From Bradyrhizobium sp. B097 (GTDB lineage: Bacteria; Pseudomonadota; Alphaproteobacteria; Rhizobiales; Xanthobacteraceae): DNA of 64,000 bases. The stretch's first letter is position 1; each line of letters opens with the position of its first letter. The stretch covers positions 6,196,501 through 6,260,500 of the forward strand of contig NZ_CP152412.1 of NCBI RefSeq assembly GCF_038957035.1, given 5' to 3'. Shown in pieces: positions 52,985-61,086 of the stretch. The notes under the pieces were generated by a model, which saw only the letters and a list, made by a program, of their open reading frames with translations, had not been told where the DNA came from and did not search any database. The translations under genes were made by a program, and so were the position numbers.

Positions 52985-54061
52985 CTAGACGTGGTCGTAA
53001 TCGACCACGACCTTCTCGGAGCACGGCTTGGCCTGGCAGGTGAGGATGAACCCCGCCTTCAGCTCCCACGGCTCCAGCGAATAATTCAGATCCATCGGCG
53101 CCTCGCCTTCGACCAGCTTGGCGCGGCAGGTCGAGCACATGCCGCCCTTGCAGGCGAACGGCAGGTCCATGCCGGCGCGCAGCGCGGCGTCGAGGATCGA
53201 CTCGCCGTCGGCCACCGGGACCTCGCGGCGCTTGCCGTCGATGATCAGTCCGGCGATCGCCTTCGGCGGCGCGCCGGAGGGAACGACGACCTTCGGGCGC
53301 GGCTTGCCGCCGAATTCCGACACGAAGCGTTCGACATGGATGCGCTCGTCGGCGATGCCGATCTCGCGGCAGGTCGCCTCGATCGTCTCGCTCATGGCGG
53401 CCGGGCCGCAGACGAAGACGTGATCGACGGTCTCGGCCGGCACCAGCGAGCGCAGCAGCACCCGCACCTTCTCGCCGTCGAGCCGGCCGTGCAGGATCGG
53501 GATGTCCTGCTCCTCGCCCGAGATGACGTGGAACACCGACAGCCGCTGCATGAAGCGGTCCTTCAGCTCCTCCAGCGCCTCGCGGAACATGACGCCTTCG
53601 GTGGAGCGGTTGCCGTAGAACAGGAAGAAGCGGCTGTCCGGCTCGCGCGCCAGCACGCCCTTGACGATCGAGAGGATCGGCGTGATGCCGCTGCCGGCGG
53701 CGAAGCCGACATAGGTCCTTGCTTCGCCGGGCGCATGCGCGACGCCGAAACGACCGGTCGGCGTCATCACGTCGAGCTCGTCGCCGGCCTTCAGCTCGTC
53801 GGCGGCCCAGTTCGAGAAGGCGCCGCCATCGACCTTCTTCACCGCGATGCGTAATTCGCCATCGTCGGGGCCGGAGCAGATCGAGTAGGAACGGCGGACT
53901 TCTTCGCCGTCCATCGTGGTGCGCAAGGTCAGATACTGGCCGGGCGTGAAGCGGTAGTCGCCTTGCAGATCGTCGGGGATCGCAAAGGTCATCGAGATCG
54001 CGTCCGACGCCTCGCGGCGCAGATCGCTGACGGACAGACGGTGGAATCGCGGTGTCGACAT
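52985..54061 (-). CDS. paaE: Phenylacetyl-CoA epoxidase reductase subunit PaaE
   Basis: A 358-residue flavin/iron-sulfur reductase. Order: FAD domain (YRFTPGQYLTLRTTMDGEEV, then RRSYSICSGP), NAD domain (VGFAAGSGITPILSIVKGVL, YGNRSTEGVMFREAL, VFVCGPAAM), and a C-terminal plant-type [2Fe-2S] ferredoxin domain with FACKGGMCSTCRAKLVEG and a fourth Cys in GFILTCQAKP. It passes electrons from NADPH to the PaaA diiron centre. Start ATG 54061 is used; a GTG at 54073 inside the paaD end is also in frame. Confidence 0.96.
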   Translation of the reverse strand: MSTPRFHRLSVSDLRREASDAISMTFAIPDDLQGDYRFTPGQYLTLRTTMDGEEVRRSYSICSGPDDGELRIAVKKVDGGAFSNWAADELKAGDELDVMTPTGRFGVAHAPGEARTYVGFAAGSGITPILSIVKGVLAREPDSRFFLFYGNRSTEGVMFREALEELKDRFMQRLSVFHVISGEEQDIPILHGRLDGEKVRVLLRSLVPAETVDHVFVCGPAAMSETIEATCREIGIADERIHVERFVSEFGGKPRPKVVVPSGAPPKAIAGLIIDGKRREVPVADGESILDAALRAGMDLPFACKGGMCSTCRAKLVEGEAPMDLNYSLEPWELKAGFILTCQAKPCSEKVVVDYDHV

Positions 54062-54063
54062 GG

Positions 54064-54567
54064 TCAATGACACTTGAAGTAGTCGAAGGGTTCACGGCAG
54101 CTCTTGCAACGCCACAGCGCCTTGCAGGAGGTCGAGCCGAATTCGGACAGCAGTTCGGTCTCGCCTGACCCGCATTGCGGGCACGCGACCTGTTGCTCGC
54201 CGAACAGCGCGCGGCGCGAGGAGCCCGGCAGCGGCGGCGCGATGCCGTACTCCTTCAGCTTGCGGCGACCGTCCTCGCTCATCCAGTCGGTGGTCCAGGC
54301 CGGCGACAGCACGGTGCGGACCTTCGGCCGGTGAATGCCTTCGCGCTCCAGCGCGAGCTCGATCTCGAGCGCGATCATGTTCATCGCCGGACAGCCGGAA
54401 TAAGTCGGCGTGATCGCGACCTCGACATGGCCGTCGCGGACCGCGACATCGCGCAGCACGCCGAGATCGGCGATCGTCAGCACCGGGATTTCGGGATCGA
54501 CCACCTGCGCAGCCGCGCTCCAAGCGCGCCGGCGCAGATCGGCATCGCTGAGCGCGACCGTCACCAT
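54064..54567 (-). CDS. paaD: Phenylacetyl-CoA epoxidase maturation subunit PaaD
   Basis: A 167-residue protein with an N-terminal DUF59/MIP18-like domain (VVDPEIPVLTIADLGVLRDV, TYSGCPAMNMIALEIE) and a C-terminal zinc-ribbon-like part (CPQCGSGETE and CKSCREPF). PaaD is needed for epoxidase activity, probably in metal-centre assembly. It overlaps the paaC end by 7 bases and ends just before paaE, so translation of the three is tightly coupled. Confidence 0.95.
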   Translation of the reverse strand: MVTVALSDADLRRRAWSAAAQVVDPEIPVLTIADLGVLRDVAVRDGHVEVAITPTYSGCPAMNMIALEIELALEREGIHRPKVRTVLSPAWTTDWMSEDGRRKLKEYGIAPPLPGSSRRALFGEQQVACPQCGSGETELLSEFGSTSCKALWRCKSCREPFDYFKCH

Positions 54568-55337
54568 GTTGCCCCCGGAAAGGTCCGCTGCATCGATTGC
54601 AGCTCGCTGAGGAGATGGCCGAGATGCTCGCTATGGCTGCCACTGCGGCCGCCCTGCTGCATCCAGTTGCCGGATGGCAGCGACAGCGTCGCCTCGTTGA
54701 CGATGCCGGCGACGGTCTTCAGCCAGCGCGGCTTTAGCACCGCCGGATCGATCGCGATGCCGGCATCGATCAGGCCGCGCTCGCTGTCGTCGACCGCGAA
54801 CATCTCGCCGGTATAGGCCCAGAGATCGTCGATCGCATCCTGCGCGCGGCGGTGGCTCTCCTCGGTGCCGTCGCCGAGACGGACGATCCATTCCGACGAA
54901 TGCCTGACATGATAGGCGCTCTCCTTCTCCGACTTCGCCGCGATCGCGGCGAATGTCGGATCGGACGAGGCCATCATCGCGCGCCAGTAGAGATCGGCGA
55001 ATGCGGCGTAGAAGAACTGCCGCACCATGGTGCGGGCAAAGTCGCCGTTCGGCTGCTCGACCAGCAGCAGGTTGCGGTACTGCCTGACGTCGCGCAGATA
55101 GGCGAACTTGTCCTCGTCGTTGCCCTTGCCTTCGACCTTGGCCGCATAAGTGTAGAGCTCGCGGGCCTGGCCGAGCAGGTCGAGGCCCATATTGGCGAGC
55201 GCCATGTCCTCTTCCATCGCGGGCGCATGGCCGCACCATTCGGACAGCCGATGGCCAAGGATCAGCGCGTCGTCGGCGCGGCGCAGTGCGTAGAGCACCA
55301 GCGGCGTTTCGGAGACTTCGATGTTGGCGGTTGCCAT
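54561..55337 (-). CDS. paaC: Phenylacetyl-CoA epoxidase structural subunit PaaC
   Basis: A 258-residue ferritin-like helical protein: LYALRRADDALILGHRLSEW near the start, MALANMGLDLLGQARELYTY in the second helix, and RHSSEWIVRLGDGTEESHRR later. PaaC pairs with PaaA as the structural, non-catalytic partner. The preceding 124-base gap to paaB holds a family A repeat, the only large gap among the epoxidase genes. Confidence 0.95.
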   Translation of the reverse strand: MATANIEVSETPLVLYALRRADDALILGHRLSEWCGHAPAMEEDMALANMGLDLLGQARELYTYAAKVEGKGNDEDKFAYLRDVRQYRNLLLVEQPNGDFARTMVRQFFYAAFADLYWRAMMASSDPTFAAIAAKSEKESAYHVRHSSEWIVRLGDGTEESHRRAQDAIDDLWAYTGEMFAVDDSERGLIDAGIAIDPAVLKPRWLKTVAGIVNEATLSLPSGNWMQQGGRSGSHSEHLGHLLSELQSMQRTFPGATW

Positions 55338-55358
55338 CTATTCAACTCGCTGTTGGGC

Positions 55359-55448
55359 CGTCATTGCGAGGAGCGGAGCGACGAAGCAATCCATGCATGC
55401 TTCTCGCTTCGCGGTCCGATGGATTGCTTCGCTTCGCTCGCAATGACG
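55359..55448. repeat. Palindromic repeat, family A (copy 2), between paaB and paaC
   Basis: CGTCATTGCGAGGAGCGG with GACGAAGCAATCCATG on the left; ATGGATTGCTTCGC with TTCGCTCGCAATGACG on the right. Ends match copy 1 at 3180-3263; the centre differs. It interrupts genes that encode subunits of one complex, so it may set their ratio through mRNA processing. Confidence 0.9.
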
Positions 55449-55461
55449 AGCGGAAGCGCAG

Positions 55462-55749
55462 TCACATATGTCCGACTTCGTCGGGGACGTCGTAGAAGGT
55501 CGGGTGGCGGTAGATCTTGGATTCCGCCGGCTCGAACATCATGCCCTTCTCGGCCGGATCGGACGCGGTGATCGCATTCGACGGCACCACCCAGATCGAC
55601 AGCCCCTCGCCGCGGCGGGTGTAGATGTCGCGCGCGGCCTGCAGCGCGAGCGTCGAGTCCGCCGCATGGAGCGAACCGACATGCTTGTGCGCAAGGCCGT
55701 TACGGCTGCGGATGAAGACTTCCCAGAGCGGAACGTTCGGCGTGGCCAT
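55462..55749 (-). CDS. paaB: Phenylacetyl-CoA epoxidase subunit PaaB
   Basis: A 95-residue protein of normal PaaB length: NVPLWEVFIRSRNGLAHKHV, GSLHAADSTLALQAARDIYT and the C-terminal FEPAESKIYRHPTFYDVPDE are family hallmarks. PaaB bridges PaaAC heterodimers in the epoxidase. The ATG at 55749 begins homology at once; a longer open frame upstream overlaps paaA and is not coding here. It starts 13 bases after the paaA stop. Confidence 0.95.
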   Translation of the reverse strand: MATPNVPLWEVFIRSRNGLAHKHVGSLHAADSTLALQAARDIYTRRGEGLSIWVVPSNAITASDPAEKGMMFEPAESKIYRHPTFYDVPDEVGHM

Positions 55750-55762
55750 CTTGAGCGCTCCC

Positions 55763-56755
55763 TTATTCTGCGGCTTGCGCGAGCTGACGGCTCTTGCGCT
55801 TCTCGGCATAGGCCATCGCGGCCTCGCGTACCCAGGCACCTTCCTCATGCGCCTTGCGGCGCGCGGCGAGGCGATCGCGGTTGCAGGGGCCGTTGCCGGC
55901 CAGCACCTGCTTGAACTCGTCCCAGTCGATCGGGCTGTGTTCCCAATTGCCGTTCTCGTTCTGCTTCATGCCGGGATCGGGAATCGTAAGTCCGAGGAAC
56001 TCGGCCTGCGGCACGGTGGCGTCGATGAATTTCTGGCGCAGCTCGTCGTTGGAGAAGCGCTTGATCTTCCACTTGGTCGAGGTGTCGCTGTGCTGGCTGA
56101 CCTGGTCCGGCGGGCCGAACATCATCAGCACCGGCCACCACCAGCGATCGAGCGCGTTCTGCGCCATCGCCTTCTGCTCCGCGGTGCCGCGGCACAGCGT
56201 CACCATGATCTCAAAACCCTGGCGCTGATGGAACGACTCTTCCTTGCAGACGCGGATCATCGCGCGCGCATAAGGGCCGTAGGAGCAGCGGCACAGCGGG
56301 ATCTGGTTCATGATCGCGGCGCCATCGACCAGCCAGCCGATGGTGCCGATGTCGGCCCAGGTCAGCGTCGGGTAATTGAAGATCGAGGAATATTTCGCCT
56401 TGCCCGAGAGCATGCCGTCGACCAGCTCTTCGCGCGAGGTGCCGAGCGTCTCGGCGGCGGCGTAGAGATAGAGCCCGTGGCCGCATTCATCCTGCACCTT
56501 GGCGAGCAGCGCGGCCTTGCGGCGCAGCGACGGTGCGCGGGTGATCCAGTTGCCCTCAGGCAGCATGCCGACGATTTCTGAATGGGCGTGCTGGGAAATC
56601 TGCCGGGTCAGCGTCTTGCGGTAGGCGGCAGGCATCCAGTCGTTCGGCTCGATGCGCTCGTCGGCATCGATGCGGGCCTGGAACTGACTGGCACGGGCGA
56701 CGTCCTCGACACCGCGATCGTCGCCGTCGGATGAATTGAGCGCCTGCGTATACAT
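55763..56755 (-). CDS. paaA: Phenylacetyl-CoA epoxidase catalytic subunit PaaA
   Basis: A 330-residue diiron oxygenase subunit. The ferritin-like four-helix bundle includes [20 protein letters not shown] (Glu/His ligands) and [20 protein letters not shown] (second Glu/His pair), both characteristic. It inserts one oxygen atom into the ring of phenylacetyl-CoA to give the 1,2-epoxide. GGGAGG is 8 bases upstream of the ATG. First structural gene after paaX, with an AT-rich promoter region between them. Confidence 0.97.
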   Translation of the reverse strand: MYTQALNSSDGDDRGVEDVARASQFQARIDADERIEPNDWMPAAYRKTLTRQISQHAHSEIVGMLPEGNWITRAPSLRRKAALLAKVQDECGHGLYLYAAAETLGTSREELVDGMLSGKAKYSSIFNYPTLTWADIGTIGWLVDGAAIMNQIPLCRCSYGPYARAMIRVCKEESFHQRQGFEIMVTLCRGTAEQKAMAQNALDRWWWPVLMMFGPPDQVSQHSDTSTKWKIKRFSNDELRQKFIDATVPQAEFLGLTIPDPGMKQNENGNWEHSPIDWDEFKQVLAGNGPCNRDRLAARRKAHEEGAWVREAAMAYAEKRKSRQLAQAAE

Positions 56756-56785
56756 GGCCGACCTCCCAGTGTGTTGTTAGGCAGG

Positions 56786-56813
56786 AATATATAACACAAA
56801 TTTTATAATGCAA
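56786..56813 (-). promoter_or_regulatory. Candidate sigma-70 promoter of paaA
   Basis: On the minus strand TTGCAT (complement of 56808-56813) and TATATT (complement of 56786-56791) are 16 bases apart, about 30-58 bases before the paaA start. The patch is unusually AT-rich for this genome. Confidence 0.55.
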
Positions 56814-56827
56814 GAAGTTTTTGTAAT
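56791..56827. promoter_or_regulatory. Imperfect inverted repeat over the paaA promoter, candidate PaaX operator
   Basis: ATAACACAAA (56791-56800) and the complement of TTTTTGTAAT (56818-56827), ATTACAAAAA, match at 8 of 10 positions and straddle the candidate promoter. PaaX family repressors bind imperfect palindromes over paa promoters and release them on phenylacetyl-CoA binding. Confidence 0.45.
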
Positions 56828-56831
56828 ATGT

Positions 56832-57701
56832 TCAGATGCCCTCAAACCGGCGCGCCACGGCCCCGTTGGGCTTCGGCAGCGGCCCGTCCTCATTGGTTGC
56901 ATGGTCGTCAAGCCATTGTTCCGACGGCGGAAGCAGCCCGCGATAGATCTCGCCGCAGAGTTTGCGGGCTGCCCTGCCCGGCCAATCCTTCGGCAGCAAG
57001 GGTGCCGGCAGCAGCGGATCGCGCAGCACGACCCGGCGGTAATGATGGATCAGCAGGATGCGCGCGGTGAAGGCGTCGGCATCGCTCAGCCTATCGCCTC
57101 TGACGATCCAGCCTTGCAGCGGCTCGAACGTCTTCATGAACTTCAGATAGGCGTCGGCGGTGCGATCGAGTGGCCAGCTCTCGCTGAGCAGCCGGCGCCC
57201 GCTGTCGTCCTCCGCCGACACTTCGAGGCGGATCGCGCGCGACGCCTCATCAGGGATCGGCGCGCCCGACGGCGCGACCCACACGCCGGGCAGCGGGCTG
57301 CCGAAGCCGGCATTCTTCAACGCCTCGCGCGCGGCGTCGCGATCCTCGGCATTGCCGATCAGCAGCAGCTCGAAGCGGCCGGTCCAGTCCGACGGCGGCG
57401 GATCGTAGATGTGCCGCGTTGCAGTGTCGAAGGTCTGCCGGCCCTTGGCGTTCAAGCTGTAGAAACTGTTGCGGCCGACCTTGCTGCGCTCGAGCCAGCC
57501 GTCGGCGGCCAGCCGCGACATCGCGGTGCGCACCACATTGCCGTCGATATCGAGCGACTTGAAGAATTCCAGCAGCGTGCCGAGCCACACCGAGCCGCCG
57601 CGCGGCACGATGGAATCGCCGAACACGGTGATGATGATCGAGCCCGTGCGCGACGGCTCGCGCTTCAGCTGATCGACGATGCGGGCAAGCGGCTGTGGCA
57701 T
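56832..57701 (-). CDS. paaX: Phenylacetic acid degradation repressor PaaX
   Basis: A 289-residue PaaX protein: N-terminal winged helix (SIIITVFGDSIVPRGGSVWL, then IDGNVVRTAMSRLAADGWLE), central domain with WTGRFELLLIGNAEDRDAAR, and C-terminal DPLLPAPLLPKDWPGRAARK, all typical. It represses paa genes until phenylacetyl-CoA accumulates. The ATG at 57701 is preferred to a TTG two codons upstream. It is 76 bases upstream of paaA on the same strand, so it may also be partly co-transcribed. Confidence 0.95.
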   Translation of the reverse strand: MPQPLARIVDQLKREPSRTGSIIITVFGDSIVPRGGSVWLGTLLEFFKSLDIDGNVVRTAMSRLAADGWLERSKVGRNSFYSLNAKGRQTFDTATRHIYDPPPSDWTGRFELLLIGNAEDRDAAREALKNAGFGSPLPGVWVAPSGAPIPDEASRAIRLEVSAEDDSGRRLLSESWPLDRTADAYLKFMKTFEPLQGWIVRGDRLSDADAFTARILLIHHYRRVVLRDPLLPAPLLPKDWPGRAARKLCGEIYRGLLPPSEQWLDDHATNEDGPLPKPNGAVARRFEGI

Positions 57702-57750
57702 GCCCAACGCATAGCGCGTTTTGTCGATTCACGACAATGACACCGCAAAC

Positions 57751-57833
57751 GTAGCCCGGATGGAGCGCAGCGAAATCCGGGGTGTTTCGTGGCGAGGTCC
57801 GTCCCGGATTGCGCTGCGCTCCATCCGGGCTAC
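57751..57833. repeat. Palindromic intergenic repeat, family C (copy 3)
   Basis: GTAGCCCGGATGGAGCGCAG and CTGCGCTCCATCCGGGCTAC are near-complementary arms around a short centre. It lies upstream of paaX, in the 237-base gap to the next gene. Confidence 0.9.
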
Positions 57834-57863
57834 GCGAATGCCGTGAGAAACGACTCGTGGAGA

Positions 57864-57926
57864 CTCCCCCTCACCCGGATCGCATCTGCGATGCGATCCG
57901 ACCTCTCCCCGCAAGCGGGGCGAGGC
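57864..57926. repeat. Double-hairpin repeat, family H
   Basis: CGGATCGCAT (57876-57885) and ATGCGATCCG (57891-57900) are perfect arms around five bases; right after is a second hairpin CCCCGC-AAG-CGGGGC. It ends 13 bases before the hydrolase stop, which is transcribed towards it, and could act as its 3' structure. Confidence 0.65.
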
Positions 57927-57938
57927 AAGAAAGAAGCG

Positions 57939-58709
57939 TTACCGGTTCGGATCCGGATAGACGAAGCTGCGCCAGCCGCTGCGATCGAACGGCGCCCACT
58001 CGCCGTCCTTCTGCGCGAGGCGATCGGCGACCGCGTAGACCACGGCCGGATGATGGCCCATGCCGCAATGGCTGCTCTCGACCTCGATGCTGTCGGTCAT
58101 CGACGAAGCCTGCTCGCGGCAGCCCTGCCAGGCGCAGACGCCGTCGGTGCGGCTGAAGATCGCGGTGGTCGGCACCGGCGGCGCGCTGGCGAGCGAACCG
58201 CCGAAACGCTGGTCCTCTTCGTCGGCACGGCGACCGCTGGCCATCTCGTAGACGCGCCACGCGTTGGTCGCCTTCGGGCCCGCAGCAAACGGGCTGCCGA
58301 GGGTGATCACCTGGCGGACGCGCTCCGGCATCATCTTGGCGAGCTGGCGCGCATAGAGGCCGCCAAGGCTCCAGCCGACCACCGAGACCTTGCGGCCGCT
58401 GGTCTCATTCATCTCCTGCAGCAGATCGACCATCCCGTCCTGCACGCCGGCGCGAAGCCCGAGGTTGCGGCCCTGGCGCCAGCCGCTGACGGCATAGCCC
58501 TTGCTCTTAAGGAAGTCGCGCAGCGGGCGCGTGGACATGTCGGAGGCGATCAGCCCGGGCAGCACCAGCACCGGATGCCCATCGCCGCGCGGCGCGAAGC
58601 TCAGCAGCGGCAATGCACCAAGAAAGGCACCGAGCTCGTGAATGGCGCGGCCTTCCAGGAACATCAGCGTCCTGGACGGCGGGCGTAGCGTCTGCGCAGC
58701 AACGGACAT
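57939..58709 (-). CDS. Alpha/beta-hydrolase (lipase-like)
   Basis: A 256-residue hydrolase: VLVLPGLIASDMSTRPLRDF near the start, nucleophile elbow VVGWSLGGLYARQLAK (Ser about 114), the Asp region FSRTDGVCAWQGC, and a late His in SSHCGMGHHPAV. AGGAG precedes the ATG. Lipases of the LipA/triacylglycerol group share these parts. Neighbours do not show the substrate; it lies near, but not within, the PHA genes. Confidence 0.85.
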   Translation of the reverse strand: MSVAAQTLRPPSRTLMFLEGRAIHELGAFLGALPLLSFAPRGDGHPVLVLPGLIASDMSTRPLRDFLKSKGYAVSGWRQGRNLGLRAGVQDGMVDLLQEMNETSGRKVSVVGWSLGGLYARQLAKMMPERVRQVITLGSPFAAGPKATNAWRVYEMASGRRADEEDQRFGGSLASAPPVPTTAIFSRTDGVCAWQGCREQASSMTDSIEVESSHCGMGHHPAVVYAVADRLAQKDGEWAPFDRSGWRSFVYPDPNR

Positions 58710-58914
58710 TTCAACTCCTCTTCGGCACGGCCCCCTGACGTCTTGGCGGCCGGCAATGGAATCAACGGAAATGGGTCAACAGGATTGACGCAAACCCGGC
58801 GGAATCGTTCCGCAACGCAACAATCAACCTTGAAAAGCTAGGGAACCGATCACTTTGGTGCAAGCGGCCCAGGTCACACTTGCCACAACTTAAGTGACCT
58901 CCGTGCCCAATCGG

Positions 58915-60198
58915 TCACAGCAGCCGCAGCACATATTCCAGCGTGTAAAGCGCCAAACCAGCAAGCCCGCCGATCAGCGAGCCGTTGAAGCGGATGTATT
59001 GCAGGTCCTTGCCGACATTGACCTCGATCAACGAGATCAATTGCTCCATGTCCCAGCTCTTCATCTGGTCGGCGATGAAGGTCGAGACACCGCTCTTCTG
59101 CTCGGCAACGACCGAGCGCAGGATCGCGACCAGGCCCTGGTTGATTTCGGCGCGCAGCTCGGCGTCGCCGTCGAGCGCATCGCCGGCCTCGACGAACATT
59201 CGCGCCAGCTGATGCTGCAGCACCTGCGACTCGCCCGAGGCGCTGCGCTCGATGAAATCCTTGACGTTGGCCCAGATCGTGCGCCCGAGGTTGGCGAGCT
59301 CCGGCCGCGCCATCAGATCGCGCTTGAGGCCGTCGATGCGATCGGCGAATGCCTTGTCACTGCCGAGCCGGTCGACGAACGACAGCAGCATGCGGTCGAA
59401 CTCGCCGCGGAACGGATGTTGCGGATCGTTGCGCACCTCCTCGAAGAATTTCGTGGCCGAGGCGATGATCCGGTTCACCACGAACTTGTCGGCGCGATAG
59501 AGTCTTAGCAGCGTCGGCATCTCCGCGCGGACCTTGTCGCGGATCACGGCCATGGTCTCCTGCTGCGTCAGCGTCTGGTGCAGCACGCGCAGGATGTCGT
59601 CGAGCAGGCCGCCATGCTTGCCCTCCTGCACGAAGCCGCGCAGCGCGCCGGCCGCAAGCGGCGCGAGGTCGATCGAAAGCACCTGGGTCGTGACGCGGCG
59701 GCTGATGAACTGCATCAGGCCCGAGCTCTCGGTCGCCGCAAAGGCCTCGGGCAGCATCCGCAGCACGAAGCGCGCGAGATCCTCCGAACGTTTGCGGTCG
59801 CGGAGCCAGTCCGCGATGAAGCTGCCGAAATCGATCTCGCGCAGCTTGGCCTCTACGGGGCCGGATTCCAGAAAATTGTTCTCGATGAATTCGCCGAGCT
59901 TCTCGGCGATGCGCTCCTGGTTGCTCTGGATGATCGCGGTGTGCGGGATCGGCAGCCCCAGCGGCCGCTTGAACAGGGCAACGACGGCATACCAGTCGGC
60001 GAGGCCGCCGATGGTCGCGGCCTCGGCGAATGCCGCGATGAAGCCGAAGGCGGGATGCACTCCCAGCAGCGCCTTCGCTGCGATGAAGATGACGAGGGTG
60101 GCCGCCAGCACGCCGGTCGCCAGCCACTTCACACGCCGCAGCTCGGCGGCGCGTTCGGCATCGACGGGCGTTGCGATGAGGGCGGCGGGAAGGGTCAT
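58915..60198 (-). CDS. DUF445 (YjiN-like) membrane-associated protein
   Basis: A 427-residue DUF445-family protein. It has an N-terminal membrane segment (about 25-47, WLATGVLAATLVIFIAAKAL), the family core FAEAATIGGLADWYAVVALF then KRPLGLPIPHTAIIQSNQER, a long helical middle, and a C-terminal membrane segment GSLIGGLAGLALYTLEYVL. Function is unknown. ATG 60198 is chosen; the frame is open 13 codons upstream without homology. A 205-base gap (58710-58914) lies between it and the lipase-like gene and shows no feature. Confidence 0.92.
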   Translation of the reverse strand: MTLPAALIATPVDAERAAELRRVKWLATGVLAATLVIFIAAKALLGVHPAFGFIAAFAEAATIGGLADWYAVVALFKRPLGLPIPHTAIIQSNQERIAEKLGEFIENNFLESGPVEAKLREIDFGSFIADWLRDRKRSEDLARFVLRMLPEAFAATESSGLMQFISRRVTTQVLSIDLAPLAAGALRGFVQEGKHGGLLDDILRVLHQTLTQQETMAVIRDKVRAEMPTLLRLYRADKFVVNRIIASATKFFEEVRNDPQHPFRGEFDRMLLSFVDRLGSDKAFADRIDGLKRDLMARPELANLGRTIWANVKDFIERSASGESQVLQHQLARMFVEAGDALDGDAELRAEINQGLVAILRSVVAEQKSGVSTFIADQMKSWDMEQLISLIEVNVGKDLQYIRFNGSLIGGLAGLALYTLEYVLRLL

Positions 60199-60244
60199 GG
60201 GAAGTCCGAATGACGCGAGCTTACATAGATGCCGCACGTACAGG

Positions 60245-60354
60245 CGTCATCCTGAGGTGCGCGCACTTTGCGCGCCTCGAAGGATGGCCACAAGCACCGG
60301 CGCTCGCGGCCATCCTTCGAGGCTCGCCGAAGACGGCTCGCACCTCAGGATGAC
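60245..60354. repeat. Palindromic intergenic repeat, family D (copy 3)
   Basis: CGTCATCCTGAGGTGCGCGC with GCGCGCCTCGAAGGATGGCC on the left; GGCCATCCTTCGAGGCTCGC with CGCACCTCAGGATGAC on the right. It lies between the phasin terminator and the start of the DUF445 gene, all transcribed leftwards. Confidence 0.9.
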
Positions 60355-60365
60355 AACCGTGAGGC

Positions 60366-60398
60366 AAAAAAAGAAGGCCCGCAAAATGGCGGGCCTTC
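60366..60398 (-). terminator. Rho-independent terminator of the phasin gene
   Basis: On the minus strand GAAGGCCCGC and GCGGGCCTTC pair around a 6-base loop and are followed by seven T. It lies 30 bases beyond the phasin stop codon. It is among the strongest terminators in the window and suggests a highly expressed gene. Confidence 0.92.
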
Positions 60399-60428
60399 GA
60401 AAAGGGCAGTTGGTCAGTGCAAGCGCGA

Positions 60429-60905
60429 TCAGGCGGTCTTGCTGTAGACCTTGGCGAAGTTGTCCTGCGCGGTCTTCGCACCGTCGGTGACGAGCTTGCC
60501 GAGATACTCGGTGGTGGCCTTCGCCCGCGAGACGAACAGCTCGCCACGCGCACGGACCATGTCCGACTGGATCTGGGCAGCTTCGCTCAGCGACTTGGCG
60601 GAAGCGAGCTTGTCGATGCCGGCGAAGAACGCCTCGGCGTCCTGGTAGAGCGCCTGTTGGATGTTGCGGCTGATCTTGGCGGCCTCGGTCACCGAACCGG
60701 CAACGGCGGTCTCGATCACGCTGGTCACCTTCTCGGAGCCGGCATACGCATCGGCGGCGCGAGTCTTGGCGGCCTCGGCCTGCTTCTTCACGAACTCACG
60801 GGCGGCTTCCGGAACTTCCATGTTCTGGAGCTTGGTGAACGCCTCGGTGACGGGCGCGAAGGCTTCCTTGACGCTGTTCAGCACGGAATTGGTTTCGGTG
60901 GTCAT
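60429..60905 (-). CDS. Phasin family protein (PHA granule-associated)
   Basis: A 158-residue all-helical amphipathic protein without Cys or Trp. The Phasin_2-like core is KLQNMEVPEAAREFVKKQAE then SVTEAAKISRNIQQALYQDA and LSEAAQIQSDMVRARGELFV. Phasins coat polyhydroxyalkanoate granules. GGAGAG precedes the ATG. The nearby phaE-phaC pair (61.7-63.1 kb) supports the assignment. A perfect palindrome lies about 100 bases upstream and a strong terminator downstream, so it forms its own unit. Confidence 0.93.
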   Translation of the reverse strand: MTTETNSVLNSVKEAFAPVTEAFTKLQNMEVPEAAREFVKKQAEAAKTRAADAYAGSEKVTSVIETAVAGSVTEAAKISRNIQQALYQDAEAFFAGIDKLASAKSLSEAAQIQSDMVRARGELFVSRAKATTEYLGKLVTDGAKTAQDNFAKVYSKTA

Positions 60906-60996
60906 TGGGGTCTCTCCATCCTCAGGTTTGAGCTATGGGCTCACCCCGTCCGGATTGGCCCGGGGCAAGGCTGTTGTGTCACAATCCATGGTGCGC

Positions 60997-61014
60997 TGCA
61001 ACATCAATGTTGCA
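60997..61014. promoter_or_regulatory. 18-bp palindrome upstream of phasin, candidate PhaR-type operator
   Basis: TGCAACAT and ATGTTGCA are exact complements around two bases. Phasin genes in alphaproteobacteria are commonly repressed by PhaR (AniA), which binds TGC/GCA-type dyads and leaves DNA when PHA appears. Its place about 92 bases before the start would fit a promoter-overlapping site. Confidence 0.5.
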
Positions 61015-61086
61015 TCGCGATATCACGAACGTGTGAACAGGACGAAGATCGAGCAGATTGCCTAAGGAACCGGCGATTGACGGTTT

